Shown: positions 9,339 to 20,256, counted from the stretch's first letter. The stretch: DNA of 64,000 nt from Saccharopolyspora galaxeae (GCF_016526145.1 NZ_JADDUE010000004.1:62001-126000), one strand, 5' to 3'. Made by a program: numbers and translations. The notes: a model not told the origin generated them from the sequence alone.

Positions 9339-10265
9339 ATGCACCGAGCAGTGCTGAGCTTGCTGATCGTTCTCGGCGCGGTCACCGCCACCGCCGCGCC
9401 CGCGCACGCGCACGCGCAACCGGATCGCCCGCCGCGCACCGGATGCGGCAGCGCATCCCCGGTCGAACCGGGCGTCACCACGAGCCGGACGGTCTTATCC
9501 GGCGGGCGGACCCGCGAATACCTGGTGCACGTACCGGAGGACTACCACCCGGACCGTCCGCTGCCGGTCGTGCTGTCCTTCCACGGGCACACTCGCAGCG
9601 CCGAATACCAAGAAGCGCTGACCGGGTTCTCCGAGCTGGACACCATCGCGGTCTACCCGCAGGGCCTGGTCGGCACCGACGGGGAAACGGCGTGGCAGGG
9701 CGCTCCCTACTCGGCCGACGCCGACGACGTGCGGTTCACCGGCGACGTGCTGGACCAAGTGGAACGCGGACTGTGCGTCGATTCGAGGCGGATCTACGCC
9801 GCCGGGAAGTCCAACGGCGGCGGATTCACCGAAATGCTCGCTTGCCGCCTCGGGCACCGCATCGCCGCGTTCGCGCCCGTCGCCGGCGCCTACTACCCGC
9901 AGAGCGGCAAGTGCGCGCCGACCGAACCGGTACCGATGATCTCGTTCCACGGCACGGCCGACGACACCATCCCCTACGAAGGAGATCCATCGCGGGGACT
10001 GCCATCGATCCCCGACTGGCTCGCCGAGTGGGCAGAGCGGGACGAATGCTTCTCGGAGCCGATCACGGATCGACCGCGGCAGGAAGTGTCCAGGCAGCGC
10101 TGGATCGGATGCGCCGGGCGAGGCGCACTCGAGCACTACCGCATCGACGGCCTCGGGCACGACTGGCCGAGCCGATCCGCGAACCCGGACTCCGAACGTC
10201 CCACGGTGCTCGAGGCGACCCCGATCATCTGGAAGTTCTTCCAGCGGCACCCGCTGCACACCTGA
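9339..10265 (+). CDS. Secreted PHB-depolymerase/feruloyl-esterase-like hydrolase (LpqC family)
   Basis: This 308-residue hydrolase starts at ATG 9339, giving a clean signal peptide (HRAVLSLLIVLGAV to about PAHAHA). An upstream ATG/GTG would only add unrelated residues. The nucleophile Ser158 lies in GKSNGGG; YPQGL, PVAGAYYP and SFHGTADDTIPYEG (acid Asp) and GHDWPS (His) complete the triad region. The layout matches the poly(3-hydroxyalkanoate) depolymerase-like esterases (COG3509), which also include feruloyl and acetylxylan esterases, so the substrate is uncertain. Cysteines near both ends could form disulfides. It lies 43 bp after dctA and may share its transcript. Confidence 0.85.
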   Translation: MHRAVLSLLIVLGAVTATAAPAHAHAQPDRPPRTGCGSASPVEPGVTTSRTVLSGGRTREYLVHVPEDYHPDRPLPVVLSFHGHTRSAEYQEALTGFSELDTIAVYPQGLVGTDGETAWQGAPYSADADDVRFTGDVLDQVERGLCVDSRRIYAAGKSNGGGFTEMLACRLGHRIAAFAPVAGAYYPQSGKCAPTEPVPMISFHGTADDTIPYEGDPSRGLPSIPDWLAEWAERDECFSEPITDRPRQEVSRQRWIGCAGRGALEHYRIDGLGHDWPSRSANPDSERPTVLEATPIIWKFFQRHPLHT

Positions 10266-10270
10266 AACTT

Positions 10271-10312
10271 CGCCTGGCAGTAACAGCAGCTGGCAGTCAC
10301 AGCAGCCAGGCG
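10271..10312. terminator. Convergent hairpin containing a 16-bp tandem duplication
   Basis: Arms CGCCTGGC (10271-10278) and GCCAGGCG (10305-10312) flank two near-identical 16-mers (10274-10289 and 10290-10305, one mismatch). It lies between the esterase and the minus-strand his operon and overlaps the last codons of the small membrane gene, so it may stop transcription from both sides. Confidence 0.4.
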
Positions 10313-10442
10313 ACCCCACCTGCGGCGGCGAGCACGGCCAGCACAGCCAGCACCGCCGCCATCACCTTGGCCGTCTTCCACATCGCGGCGACACCGCCGG
10401 CGAGGAAACCCGCCACGGCGAACAGGACCAGCGGTGCGAAGT

Positions 10443-10446
<4 letters not shown>
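10297..10446 (-). CDS. 49-residue membrane protein coupled to hisB
   Basis: Translation from GTG 10446 gives [18 protein letters not shown], then [15 protein letters not shown] and a hydrophobic end [10 protein letters not shown] before TGA at 10297. Two hydrophobic helices are joined by a short basic turn (WKTAK). The start GTGA overlaps the hisB stop by 4 bp, the same coupling used between the other his genes, which is good evidence that it is translated. Its role is unknown. Nothing links it chemically to histidine synthesis. Confidence 0.72.
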
Positions 10447-12214
<1,768 letters not shown>

Positions 12215-13543
12215 TCAGCGGTCGAGTCCGGACGGGAAGCGGGCCGCGACGGCCTGCCCGTGCGCGGGCAGGTCCTCGGCGTCGGCGAGCGCGACGACCT
12301 TGCCCGCGACGTCCCGCAACGCCTGCTCGCTGTAGGAGACCACGTGGATGCCGCGCAGAAAGCTCTGCACGCTTAGCCCCGAGGAATGCCGTGCGCACCC
12401 ACCGGTCGGCAGCACGTGGTTGGAACCCGCGCAGTAGTCGCCCAGCGACACCGGCGCGTGCGGTCCGACGAAGATCGCCCCGGCGTTGCGCACCCGCGCG
12501 GCCACCGCATCCGCGTCGGCGGTCTGGACCTCCAAGTGCTCGGCGGCGTAAGCGTCCACCACCCGCACGCCGTCTCCCAGCGTGCTCACCAGCACGCATC
12601 CCGACTGGTCACCGGTGAGCGCGGTGCGGATGCGCTCTTGATGCCGGGTCATCGGCACCTGGCCGTCCAGCTCGGCGTCGACGGCGTCCGCGAGTTCCGC
12701 CGAGGTCGTGACCAGCACGCTGGCCGCGAGCGTGTCGTGCTCGGCCTGGCTGATCAGGTCGGCGGCCACGTGCGCCGGGTCGGCGGTGTCGTCGGCCAGC
12801 ACCGCGATCTCGGTCGGGCCGGCTTCGGCGTCGATGCCGATGATGCTGCGCAGGTGCCTCTTGGCGGCGGTGACGTAGACGTTGCCGGGGCCGGTGACCA
12901 GATCCGCTGGGGCGAGTTCGGCACCGTCGGTGTCCGCTGCGCCGTACGCCAGCAGCGCCACGGCCTGCGCGCCACCGACCGCCCACACCTCGTCGACCCC
13001 GAGCAGTTCCGCGGCCGCCAGGATCGTCGGGTGCGGCAGGCCGTCGAAAGCCTCCTGCGGCGGTGAGCAGACCACCAGCGACTCCACGCCGGCGGTCTGC
13101 GCGGGCACCACGTTCATCACAACGCTCGACGGGTACACCGCCAGCCCACCCGGCGCGTACAGCCCGACCCGGGACACCGGAACCCACCGCTCGGTGACCG
13201 TGCCGCCCGGCACGACCTGCGTCGTCACGTCGGTGCGACGCTGATCGTGGTGCACTCGGCGAGCGCGGTCGATGGACTCCTCGAGCGCCACCCGCACCTC
13301 GGGGTCCAGCTCGTCGAGCGCCCTGGTGAGTTCGGCTGCGGGTACCCGGACCTGCTTGGGCCGGACCGAGTCGAAGCGCTCCGTGTGCTCCAGCACCGCC
13401 TCCACACCGCGGTCCCGCACCGATTCGATCACCGGCCGCACCCGGTGCAGCACGTGCTCCACGTCCGTCTCCGCGCGCGGCAGCTTGGTGCGCAATTCGG
13501 CGGTGGACGGAACTCGACCGCGCAGGTCGGTACGGGTGAGCAT
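12215..13543 (-). CDS. hisD: Histidinol dehydrogenase
   Basis: This 442-residue zinc- and NAD-dependent enzyme performs the last two oxidations from histidinol to histidine. Characteristic stretches are [23 protein letters not shown], the NAD site [29 protein letters not shown] and [24 protein letters not shown] 13543 is chosen because AAGGA lies 6-7 bases upstream and the protein then starts [10 protein letters not shown] as in relatives; a longer in-frame reading exists without support. It is the first gene of the his operon, divergent from the carboxypeptidase at 13727. Confidence 0.96.
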   Translation of the reverse strand: MLTRTDLRGRVPSTAELRTKLPRAETDVEHVLHRVRPVIESVRDRGVEAVLEHTERFDSVRPKQVRVPAAELTRALDELDPEVRVALEESIDRARRVHHDQRRTDVTTQVVPGGTVTERWVPVSRVGLYAPGGLAVYPSSVVMNVVPAQTAGVESLVVCSPPQEAFDGLPHPTILAAAELLGVDEVWAVGGAQAVALLAYGAADTDGAELAPADLVTGPGNVYVTAAKRHLRSIIGIDAEAGPTEIAVLADDTADPAHVAADLISQAEHDTLAASVLVTTSAELADAVDAELDGQVPMTRHQERIRTALTGDQSGCVLVSTLGDGVRVVDAYAAEHLEVQTADADAVAARVRNAGAIFVGPHAPVSLGDYCAGSNHVLPTGGCARHSSGLSVQSFLRGIHVVSYSEQALRDVAGKVVALADAEDLPAHGQAVAARFPSGLDR

Positions 13544-13726
13544 GAGCGTCCTTTCGACTCGGGTGACGCTGCCACCAGGGTAATCGGCCCGGACCGGGGC
13601 GTCCGATGCGCATGGTGCGGCGAATGGGAAAACGGTGAGCAACTCCTTGCGACGTAAGTCGGTTGCCAACCGGTCCGCTACTCGGGGAACCTCATTGATC
13701 ACAATCAGTGCTCGATCGGAGGCCCG

Positions 13727-14980
13727 ATGTCCAGCGCACGGCGCAGAGCAGCAGCGGTGGCGGCCACCGCATCCCTGGTACTGCTACTACCGGCCCAGGC
13801 GGGGGTGGCCGCGCCAGGCGGCACCGCCCAGCCCGGCGGAGCGGCCGTTTACACGGTGCCCGACACCGACAGCCGCATCCGCACCGACCTGAACGCCTCC
13901 GGAGCCCAAGTGCTCGGGGTGCAGGACGGTGTGGCCACCATCGAGGCCACCGGCGAAGAGGCTGCGCAGCTGCGCGAACGCGGCCTGGCACTGCACCTGC
14001 AGGCCGCCAACGCCGAAGTGCTCGCGCAGCGCAACGCCAAGGCGGGGGCGCGGGACTTCCCACCCGGCGACGAGGCGTACCACAACTACGACGAGATGGT
14101 CGCCGAGCTGGGCAAGGCCGCCGCCGATCATCCCGACCTGGCCGCTCAGTCGAGCATCGGCAAGAGCTTCGAGGGCCGGGACATCCCCGTGCTCAAGATC
14201 AGCGACAACGTGGCGCAGGACGAGGACGAGCCCGAGGTCCTGTTCGACTGCAACCAGCACGCGCGCGAACACCTGACCACCGAGATGTGCCTGCGCGTGG
14301 TCAACCGGCTCACCGACAACTACGACGACCCGGCCGTCAAGGACATGGTGGACAACCGGGAGATCTGGGTGATCCCGTCGGTGAACGTCGACGGCTCGAC
14401 CTACGACGTGGAGTCCGGGCAGTACCAGGGCTGGCGGAAGAACCGCCAGGACACCGGTACCGACCTCAACCGCAACTGGGGTTACAAGTGGGGTTGCTGC
14501 GGCGGCGCCAGCGACGATCCGCAGGACGAGACCTACCGGGGCAGCGCCCCGTTCTCCGCGCCGGAAACGGCCGCGATCGCCGAGTTCATCGATTCCCGCG
14601 TGGTCGGGGGCGAGCAGCAGATCAAGTCCGCGATCGATTTCCACACCTTCTCGGAGCTGGTGCTCTGGCCGTTCGGGCACACCCCGGACGACGTCACCGA
14701 GGGCATGACCCAGCAGGAGCACGACCGCTTCGAGCGGGTCGGCAAGGAGATCGCCGGGACGAACGGTTACACCCCGCAGCAGTCCAGCGATCTGTACACC
14801 ACCGACGGCGACAGCCTGGATTGGATGTGGGGCAAGCACAAGATCCTCGCGTTCACGTTGGAGATGTACCCCTCCAGCGGTGGCATCGACGGGTTCTACC
14901 CCCCGGGTGACGTGATCGATCGGGAAACGGCCCGCAACGACGCGGCCGTGGACATCGTGATCCGGGAAGCCGGCGCCTGA
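13727..14980 (+). CDS. Secreted M14 zinc carboxypeptidase
   Basis: This is a 417-residue exported metallopeptidase. The signal peptide [20 protein letters not shown] ends near AGVAA. A propeptide-like domain (residues 35-115) precedes the catalytic part. Zinc ligands are His178 and Glu181 (NQHAREH) and His306 (IDFHTFSE); the general base is Glu379 ([10 protein letters not shown]). The substrate-binding segment is [17 protein letters not shown], with a CC pair just after it. It resembles carboxypeptidase T and other bacterial M14A enzymes that remove C-terminal residues from peptides. A strong hairpin follows the stop. Confidence 0.93.
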   Translation: MSSARRRAAAVAATASLVLLLPAQAGVAAPGGTAQPGGAAVYTVPDTDSRIRTDLNASGAQVLGVQDGVATIEATGEEAAQLRERGLALHLQAANAEVLAQRNAKAGARDFPPGDEAYHNYDEMVAELGKAAADHPDLAAQSSIGKSFEGRDIPVLKISDNVAQDEDEPEVLFDCNQHAREHLTTEMCLRVVNRLTDNYDDPAVKDMVDNREIWVIPSVNVDGSTYDVESGQYQGWRKNRQDTGTDLNRNWGYKWGCCGGASDDPQDETYRGSAPFSAPETAAIAEFIDSRVVGGEQQIKSAIDFHTFSELVLWPFGHTPDDVTEGMTQQEHDRFERVGKEIAGTNGYTPQQSSDLYTTDGDSLDWMWGKHKILAFTLEMYPSSGGIDGFYPPGDVIDRETARNDAAVDIVIREAGA

Positions 14981-14999
14981 GCTGTTCCCACCCCCGACC

Positions 15000-15032
15000 G
15001 GCGGGCCGTTCGCCAGTTGCGCACGGCCCGCC
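15000..15032. terminator. Hairpin after the carboxypeptidase gene
   Basis: Perfect 10-bp arms GGCGGGCCGT (15000-15009) and ACGGCCCGCC (15023-15032) with a 13-nt loop lie 19 bp after the stop. No T-tract follows. Confidence 0.6.
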
Positions 15033-15084
15033 CTCGGCCGTCGCCGGGTCGCTACGATCGCCGGGTTCGCGCCCGCGGTAGGCG

Positions 15085-15090
15085 AGGAGG
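15085..15090 (+). promoter_or_regulatory. AGGAGG ribosome site upstream of an ATC codon
   Basis: A perfect Shine-Dalgarno sequence lies 6 bases before ATC 15097 in the methyltransferase frame. It is too far from ATG 15178 to serve it and decides in favour of the longer, non-canonical start. Confidence 0.55.
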
Positions 15091-15096
15091 CCGGCG

Positions 15097-15933
15097 ATCG
15101 GCAGCGATGACGAGATTCTCGAGAGGCTGGCCGACATCCAGGGCGAACCTGATCTGCAGCGGCCGAACGCGGCGCGCATGTACGACTACTTCCTCGGCGG
15201 AACGCAGAACTTCCCCGCTGACCGGGTCGCCGCGCAGCGACAGCTGGGTCTGCTGCCCGCCACTCGCGTCGGGGTCCGCGAGAACCGCGCTTTCCTGCGA
15301 CGGGTGGTGCGGCATTGCATCGGACGCGGAATCCGCCAGTTCCTCGACTTGGGTTCCGGCATCCCCACTGCGGGGAACGTGCACGAGGTGGCGCTTCGCG
15401 ACGCACCGGATTCCGTGATCGCCTACGTGGACCACGAACCCGTGGCCGTGGCGCACGGGCTTCGGCTGCTGCATGGCGAACCGAACGTCACCGTCACCCA
15501 GGCCGATCTGGCCGAGCCGCGGGACGTGCTGTCCGCCGCCGGCGTGCGCGGATTGCTGGACTTCGACCGGCCGATCGCCGTACTCGCGCTCTCGGTGCTG
15601 CATTTCGTGCCGGACGAGTCGGATCCTGCCGGGATTCTCGCGACTTACCGGCGTTCCTGCGCCCCGGGCAGCGTGCTGGCGATCAGCCACGCTTCCGGCG
15701 CGGGCCTGACGACCACCCAGGTCACCGAGGGACTGCGCATCTACGACGAAACGCCGACTCCGCTGACGCTGCGCCCCGCCGACCGCGTGGACGAGTTGCT
15801 GGCCGGCTGGTCGGTCGTTTCGCCTGGCGTGGTCCCGGTCGTGGACTGGCGACCGGAGCACCAGGTCGACCCGGACGTTCGCGAGGCCGTCGGCAACGGC
15901 TGGGCCGCGGTGGCGGTGGCGACGGAGGCGTGA
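15097..15933 (+). CDS. SAM-dependent methyltransferase of the DUF574 type, possible ATC start
   Basis: The conserved part ARMYDYFLGG, FLDLGSGIPTAGNVHEVA (SAM loop), VDHEPVAVAHG and LSVLHFVPDES identifies the actinobacterial family of PF04672, whose substrates are mostly unknown. The first ATG in frame (15178) would begin at MYDYFLGG with no ribosome site and would remove the residues that normally precede this motif. The reading frame stays open upstream to a TAG before 15081 and contains no ATG, GTG or TTG, but an ATC at 15097 has a perfect AGGAGG 6 bases before it. That start gives 278 residues (GSDDEILERLAD, then PNAARMYDY). A nearby ATG at 15107 is out of frame. A sequencing error is the main alternative. 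Confidence 0.8.
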   Translation: MGSDDEILERLADIQGEPDLQRPNAARMYDYFLGGTQNFPADRVAAQRQLGLLPATRVGVRENRAFLRRVVRHCIGRGIRQFLDLGSGIPTAGNVHEVALRDAPDSVIAYVDHEPVAVAHGLRLLHGEPNVTVTQADLAEPRDVLSAAGVRGLLDFDRPIAVLALSVLHFVPDESDPAGILATYRRSCAPGSVLAISHASGAGLTTTQVTEGLRIYDETPTPLTLRPADRVDELLAGWSVVSPGVVPVVDWRPEHQVDPDVREAVGNGWAAVAVATEA

Positions 15934-15968
15934 CCGGGCGCGGGCGCGCCTCGGTGCCCTGGCCACTG

Positions 15969-17423
15969 TCAGTCGGTGGTCAGGTGAGGTGGTTCGTGGT
16001 GTGCCCGGTTGCCGGGCCTCGGTGTTCGCGCGGGGTCGACCCATGCGGGTGGGGTGAAGACCGGGCGTCCTTGGTGGAGCTGGATGTTCCAGTGCTGCGC
16101 GTGGATGACCGTGTGGTGATGGGCGCAGAGCATGACGAGGTTGGTCAGTGCTGTGTGGCCTCCGTCGGCCCAGTGGCGGATGTGGTGTGCTTGCGCGGTT
16201 CCGGGTGGGTGGTCGCAGCCGGGGAAAGCGCAGCTGCCGTCGCGGGCGAGCAGGGCCGCACGCAGGTGTGGTGGGGCGGAGCGCTGTGCCCGGCCGACGT
16301 CGAGAGGGCGGCTTTCGCCGTCCAGCAGGACCGGCAGGATCTCGGCGTCGCAGGCGATGCGCCTGGCGTTGTCCGCGGTGATCGGCTGGCCGGTGGTGTC
16401 GATGGTGCCGCCGAATCGCGCGGCGGCGGCGTCCTCGGCGGTGCCGCGCAGCTGGTCGACGTTGATGGTCACGGCCATGTGCGGACGCTGCCCGCCGGAG
16501 CGCGGCAGGGCATCCGAGCCCAGGGAGGTCTCGAGCAGTTCGGCGAACGCGTCGGCACGGCGTTTGCTTGCCGAACGCATGTCGCGTTCGCCGGTGTTCT
16601 GTGCTCGCTCGCCGGTGTTCTGTGCTCGTGGGCCGGTGAGCGGTTCGAGCGCGGCTCGCAGCTTCGCGCCGGTTTCCCGGTCCAGTCGTCCTTTCAGCAC
16701 GGTCATGCCGTCGCGTCCGGTGGTCAGCTGCAGCTCGCGGCGTTCGATCTGGTTCTGCTCCTCGCGCAGGGCACCGTCCTGGTCGAGCAGGTACCGGATG
16801 CGACGGGCCAGTACTTCCAGCTCACGTGGTGAGAGCTTCTTCGCCTCGTCGGCGAGTAGTTCTTCGGCCTCGGCGCGCCGCTCGGCGCTGGTCCACGGCG
16901 GCAGTGCCGCGATGCCGTCCACGATCACTTTCGCGTGGGCCAAGCTCATCTCCCGCGCCCGGAGCACGCCCGCCGTGGCAGGCAGCGACGGGGCCTGCTG
17001 GAGCCCTCCGGGCTCGGTGCGGTCGGTTACGGCTCGTGCCACGACCACTCGGGACGTCGCGTCCCCGGCATGGATGTTGAGCATCTCCCGCAGCCACACC
17101 GGCATCGAGCGCGTCCCGGCCGCGGTGTGCAGGCCGCGCTGCTCCGACTCGGCGATCTGCTCCGCCTGCCACACCAGGGCGGCGCGGATCACCGATTCGC
17201 AGTCGGCGATCCCGGCGACGAGTTCCTCGTCCGAGCGCGCGGCCGCCGCCCGATCGCGGCAACCGAGAAGTTCCTCCACAGCGGCTGCGACATCGAGGAC
17301 GTCCTCCGCCTGCTGCCTTCGACCCGCGCGTGCACCGGCATCGCCGGACGACAGCACACGCCGCGGCTCGGGCACGGACTGCTCCGAGTCGCGAGGGGGC
17401 GGCACATCGACGAACGAATCCAC
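15969..17423 (-). CDS. DUF222 / HNH endonuclease-domain protein (13E12-type)
   Basis: This 484-residue protein has an all-helical DUF222 region (about 50-330) and a C-terminal HNH nuclease motif: CAFPGCDHPP, then AHHIRHWADGGHT and NLVMLCAHHHTVIH, with a cysteine pair and His residues able to bind a metal. Such genes are abundant in Mycobacterium and Pseudonocardiales, sometimes beside REP13E12 repeats; their role is unsettled. An in-frame duplication encodes TGERAQNTGERD near residue 270 (DNA about 16590-16640). The gene converges with the methyltransferase. No terminal inverted repeats or transposase were seen, so there is no direct sign of mobility. Confidence 0.88.
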   Translation of the reverse strand: MDSFVDVPPPRDSEQSVPEPRRVLSSGDAGARAGRRQQAEDVLDVAAAVEELLGCRDRAAAARSDEELVAGIADCESVIRAALVWQAEQIAESEQRGLHTAAGTRSMPVWLREMLNIHAGDATSRVVVARAVTDRTEPGGLQQAPSLPATAGVLRAREMSLAHAKVIVDGIAALPPWTSAERRAEAEELLADEAKKLSPRELEVLARRIRYLLDQDGALREEQNQIERRELQLTTGRDGMTVLKGRLDRETGAKLRAALEPLTGPRAQNTGERAQNTGERDMRSASKRRADAFAELLETSLGSDALPRSGGQRPHMAVTINVDQLRGTAEDAAAARFGGTIDTTGQPITADNARRIACDAEILPVLLDGESRPLDVGRAQRSAPPHLRAALLARDGSCAFPGCDHPPGTAQAHHIRHWADGGHTALTNLVMLCAHHHTVIHAQHWNIQLHQGRPVFTPPAWVDPARTPRPGNRAHHEPPHLTTD

Positions 17424-17662
17424 GCCATCGAGCGTTCCAGCTCGAACACGGGTTCGTCATCACTTGATCAGGGTGTATCCACCGCAAAAAACCAAGCACA
17501 CCGCAAAACCGACATCAGCGGCCGCGGAGCACTGCGACGCACTTCTCGCTCAGCGCTGCAGGCCACTCAGCGCTGCAAGGGCCTACTCAGCACTACGTCA
17601 GTAACGGCGAGGGCGAGCCCGGAGCCTCGCCCGCGCCGGCTCGTGCGTCCGGAGGGAGCGGC
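17424..17662. other. Intergenic region with degenerate CTCAGC repeats
   Basis: No gene was seen in these 239 bp. CTCAGCGCTGCA occurs at 17549-17560 and 17566-17577, followed by CTCAGC at 17586, a decaying direct repeat of 17 to 20 bp. The hairpin at 17611-17632 lies at its upstream end relative to the minus-strand HNH gene. Confidence 0.4.
17611..17632 (-). terminator. Hairpin after the 53-residue membrane protein gene
   Basis: Arms GGGCGAG (17611-17617) and CTCGCCC (17626-17632) with an 8-nt loop lie 31 bp downstream of the stop of the minus-strand small gene. Confidence 0.45.
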
Positions 17663-17824
17663 TCAGGACAGCAGCAGAACGATCACGCCCACCACGATGC
17701 CGATCAGGACCACGACCGCCGCCGTGATCATGACGGCCCGAAGCTGCGGCTGCTGCTCCTTGGCCTCCGTCTGCGCTCGCTCGCGCCACTGCATGAACGT
17801 GGTGCCCTCGCCGCTGTCGCTCAC
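17663..17824 (-). CDS. 53-residue single-span membrane protein
   Basis: From GTG 17824 the frame reads MSDSGEGTTFMQWRERAQ, then a charged/Gln-rich stretch EAKEQQPQLR, and a single hydrophobic helix AVMITAAVVVLIGIVVG-VIVLLLS before TGA. A GGGAG ribosome site lies 6 bases before the start. Codon use has strong third-position GC, and a hairpin follows the stop. It is a tail-anchored type of small protein of unknown role. Its neighbours give no functional hint. Confidence 0.6.
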   Translation of the reverse strand: MSDSGEGTTFMQWRERAQTEAKEQQPQLRAVMITAAVVVLIGIVVGVIVLLLS

Positions 17825-18186
17825 GTCTGTCTCCCACTCGTCGTGTGCTGCTTATGGCACCGCCCGCGGCCGTTCCGCGAACTTGTGGGCAATCACGATG
17901 CCACATCGGCGAGATCACATTAGGACCACGTGCCCGGCGGGCGGATCCAGGCAGCTCCGGCTGGTGCCCGATCGCAGCGCCGCGGCTCTGCCCGGCCGAG
18001 GCGCAGCCGGTGCTGCCGATCCGGCACGTGGTGGAGGCGTCGAGGATGGCGGTCACGTCGCAGCAGATCAACCCGCCGGAAGACGAACCCGATCGTGGCG
18101 CGCGACTCGGGCGTGGCGCCCTCCTGCGGTGCTCGCGGAGGCAGGTGATCGCGGGGGCGGCTGCGACGTGCTCTCCGCCGCCCGGC
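17825..18186. other. 362-bp region without a recognisable gene
   Basis: The frames open here are arginine/serine-rich and look like non-coding readings; a plus-strand frame from about 18046 (MAVTSQQINPPEDEP) runs on into the antisense of the DUF2848 gene and was not accepted. It could hold the remains of a decayed gene. The promoter of the 53-residue gene should lie near 17830-17900. Confidence 0.4.
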
Positions 18187-18864
18187 CTAAGCAACCGGCC
18201 GCGGCAGCACCTGCACGGCGTACTCGCAGCTCAGCGCATCGCCATTGGCGGGGTCACCGAGTTCGGCACGCCACGAGCCGGCGAACTGGTCGACGGCCGG
18301 GTCCATCGGAATCGTGCCCGACAGCAGCACCGTTCCCGGCTCGGCCAAACCCCACGCACGAAGCTCACCGAGCCAATACGCCGGAGTGAGCAGCTCCGCG
18401 AGGGTGCCGTGCTGGATGCGCCGCCCGCCCGCCCAGGCGGTGAGCGTTAGTTCGTCGATCCGGTCGGCCACGTCGACCAGCCGCCACGCACGACGTCCCA
18501 GCACGTCCGGTCCGGCCTGCTTGCTCCACGCCACGCCGTGCACTTCCAGTTCCCGGTCGGTGTGGTCGCAGGCCGCGGTCAGCAGCACGTCGCGTTCGTC
18601 CGCGCCTGCGATGACCAGTGCCCATTCCGCTTCACCGGAGGTGCGGGCGTGCTGCACCGGCACCTCGGCGACCTGCATCGCCAGGTACGGCGCGATCGGG
18701 TAGAGGCTGGGCGTGCGGGTGGGCGCGGGCACCCCCAGTTCGGCGAGTTCGGCGACGTGCGCGGCAACGTCGTCCTGGCGGCGCCCTGCGTAGCCGGCGT
18801 TGAGCAGGGTGCGGACCGGCACCTCGACGGACTCGCCGGCCACATCGAAACAAAGCGGAGACAT
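18187..18864 (-). CDS. DUF2848 protein (fumarylacetoacetate-hydrolase-like fold)
   Basis: This 225-residue protein begins MSPLCFDVAGE with GGAGGG 4-5 bases before ATG 18864; longer in-frame readings would cross the promoter. Segments such as LYPIAPYLAM, EVEWALVIAGADERDVLLTAACDHTDRELE-like HTDRELE and SKQAGPDVLGRRAW fit DUF2848, related to AraD1/FAH-type lyases and hydrolases. It stands divergent from an MHS transporter, with a GTATAC-type operator between, and close to a GntR regulator and a nitrilase-fold enzyme. That context suggests a step in the breakdown of an imported organic acid or amide. The reaction is not known. Confidence 0.8.
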   Translation of the reverse strand: MSPLCFDVAGESVEVPVRTLLNAGYAGRRQDDVAAHVAELAELGVPAPTRTPSLYPIAPYLAMQVAEVPVQHARTSGEAEWALVIAGADERDVLLTAACDHTDRELEVHGVAWSKQAGPDVLGRRAWRLVDVADRIDELTLTAWAGGRRIQHGTLAELLTPAYWLGELRAWGLAEPGTVLLSGTIPMDPAVDQFAGSWRAELGDPANGDALSCEYAVQVLPRPVA

Positions 18865-18889
18865 CGAGCCCTCCCAATCGGCATACTTC

Positions 18890-18899
18890 TTGTATACAG
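18890..18899. promoter_or_regulatory. GntR operator candidate in the DUF2848/MHS divergent promoter
   Basis: TTGTATACAG lies midway between the divergent starts at 18864 and 18964. Its core GTATAC recurs at the nitrilase/GntR divergent promoter (20897-20902), and no other function is obvious. FCD-type GntR proteins often bind short palindromes of this kind. Confidence 0.5.
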
Positions 18900-18963
18900 T
18901 TCGTATCACGCTTGCGGCCGCCCGCGCCGCCGATGTGACGAACCCCGTCGACAAGGAACCCGG

Positions 18964-20256
18964 ATGCAGCTCGCCGACACCCCGACCCGGCCGCCGCGGA
19001 AAGACCTGATCAAGGCGTTCACCGCCGCGCTGTCCGGCACCTCGCTGGAGTGGTACGACTTCGCCGCCTATTCGGTCGCCTCCGCCCTGGTCTTCGGCGA
19101 CCTGTTCTTCCCCAGCCAAGACCCGCTCTCCGGCACGTTGCTGGCGTTCTCCACCTACGCCGTCGGGTACCTGTCCCGGCCGTTGGGCGGTTTCGTGTTC
19201 GGCCGCCTCGGCGACGTGCTCGGGCGCAAGCAGGTTCTGGTGACGACGCTGCTGCTCACCGGGATCGCGACGGTGCTGATCGGCCTGCTGCCCACGCACG
19301 GACAGGTCGGTTCGCTCGGCGCGGTGCTGCTGGTGACGCTGCGGTTCGCGCAAGGCGTCGGCATCGGCGGCGAATGGGGCGGCGCGGTGCTGCTCTCCAG
19401 CGAGTTCGGCAGCGACAAGCAGCGCGGCTTCTGGGCCTCCGCCGCGCAGATCGGCCCGCCTGCGGGGAACCTGCTGGCCAACGGGGTGCTGGCAGCGCTG
19501 GCGGCGTTGTTGAGCACGCAGCAGTTCATGGCGTGGGGCTGGCGGATCGCGTTCCTGCTCTCGGCGGTGCTGGTGATCTTCGGACTCTGGATCCGGGTGC
19601 GGCTCGAGGAGACACCGGTCTTCCAGCAGCTCAAGCGCGAAGGCGAGCAGTCTTCCGCACCACTGCGCGAGGTGTTCACCCGCGAACCCCGCGCGCTGCT
19701 CGCGGCGATCCTTTCCCGGGTCGGGCCGGATGTGCTGTACGCGCTGTTCACGGTCTTCGTGCTCACCTACGCCACCAAGGAGCTCGGCCTGCCGCAGAGC
19801 TGGGCGGTCGCCGGCGTCATGCTCGGTTCCACTTGCCAGCTCGCGCTCATCCCGGCCGCCGGCTGGCTGTCCGACCGCTGGGGTCGCCGCCGGGTCTACG
19901 CGCTCGGGGCGGTCGGCGGCGCGGTGTGGCCGTTCCTGTTCTTCCCGCTGATCGGCGGTGGTTCAGCGCCGATGCTGGTGGTCGGCGTCGTCGTCGGGCT
20001 GCTGTGGCATTCGCTGATGTACGGGCCGCAGGGCGCTTTCGTCTCCGAGCAGTTCAGTCCGCGGCTGCGCTACACCGGTTGTTCGCTGGCCTACACGCTG
20101 GCCGGAGTGATCGGCGGCGCGTTGGCTCCGCTGCTGTTCACCTCGCTGTTCGCGTACTTCGACAGCTGGATCGCACCGGCCTGCTACCTGTTCGGGACCT
20201 GCGTGGTGACGCTGGCCGGACTGGCGATCAGCCCGCGAGCAGCACGTGCCGAGTAG
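18964..20256 (+). CDS. MHS-family (metabolite:H+ symporter) MFS transporter
   Basis: This 430-residue carrier shows the MHS hallmarks: GTSLEWYDFAAYSVA in the first helix, YLSRPLGGFVFGRLGDVLGRKQ (the MFS loop 2-3 signature), RFAQGVGIGGEWGGAVLL in helix 4-5 and LSDRWGRRRVY in loop 8-9. Relatives (ProP, KgtP, ShiA) import carboxylates, betaines or shikimate. The true start is ATG 18964 with AAGGA 6 bases upstream; an upstream in-frame opening is antisense to DUF2848. Its 3' end overlaps the convergent GntR gene by 29 bp. It is presumably the uptake system for the substrate handled by the neighbours. Confidence 0.92.
   Translation: MQLADTPTRPPRKDLIKAFTAALSGTSLEWYDFAAYSVASALVFGDLFFPSQDPLSGTLLAFSTYAVGYLSRPLGGFVFGRLGDVLGRKQVLVTTLLLTGIATVLIGLLPTHGQVGSLGAVLLVTLRFAQGVGIGGEWGGAVLLSSEFGSDKQRGFWASAAQIGPPAGNLLANGVLAALAALLSTQQFMAWGWRIAFLLSAVLVIFGLWIRVRLEETPVFQQLKREGEQSSAPLREVFTREPRALLAAILSRVGPDVLYALFTVFVLTYATKELGLPQSWAVAGVMLGSTCQLALIPAAGWLSDRWGRRRVYALGAVGGAVWPFLFFPLIGGGSAPMLVVGVVVGLLWHSLMYGPQGAFVSEQFSPRLRYTGCSLAYTLAGVIGGALAPLLFTSLFAYFDSWIAPACYLFGTCVVTLAGLAISPRAARAE

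Noticed and set aside
15969-17423. DUF222/HNH gene as a homing or mobile element
   Set aside because: No inverted ends, target duplication, transposase or intron/intein structure was seen.
17845-18450. Plus-strand frame of about 200 codons beside DUF2848
   Set aside because: Two thirds of it is antisense to the DUF2848 gene, and the remainder matches nothing known and lacks a ribosome site.
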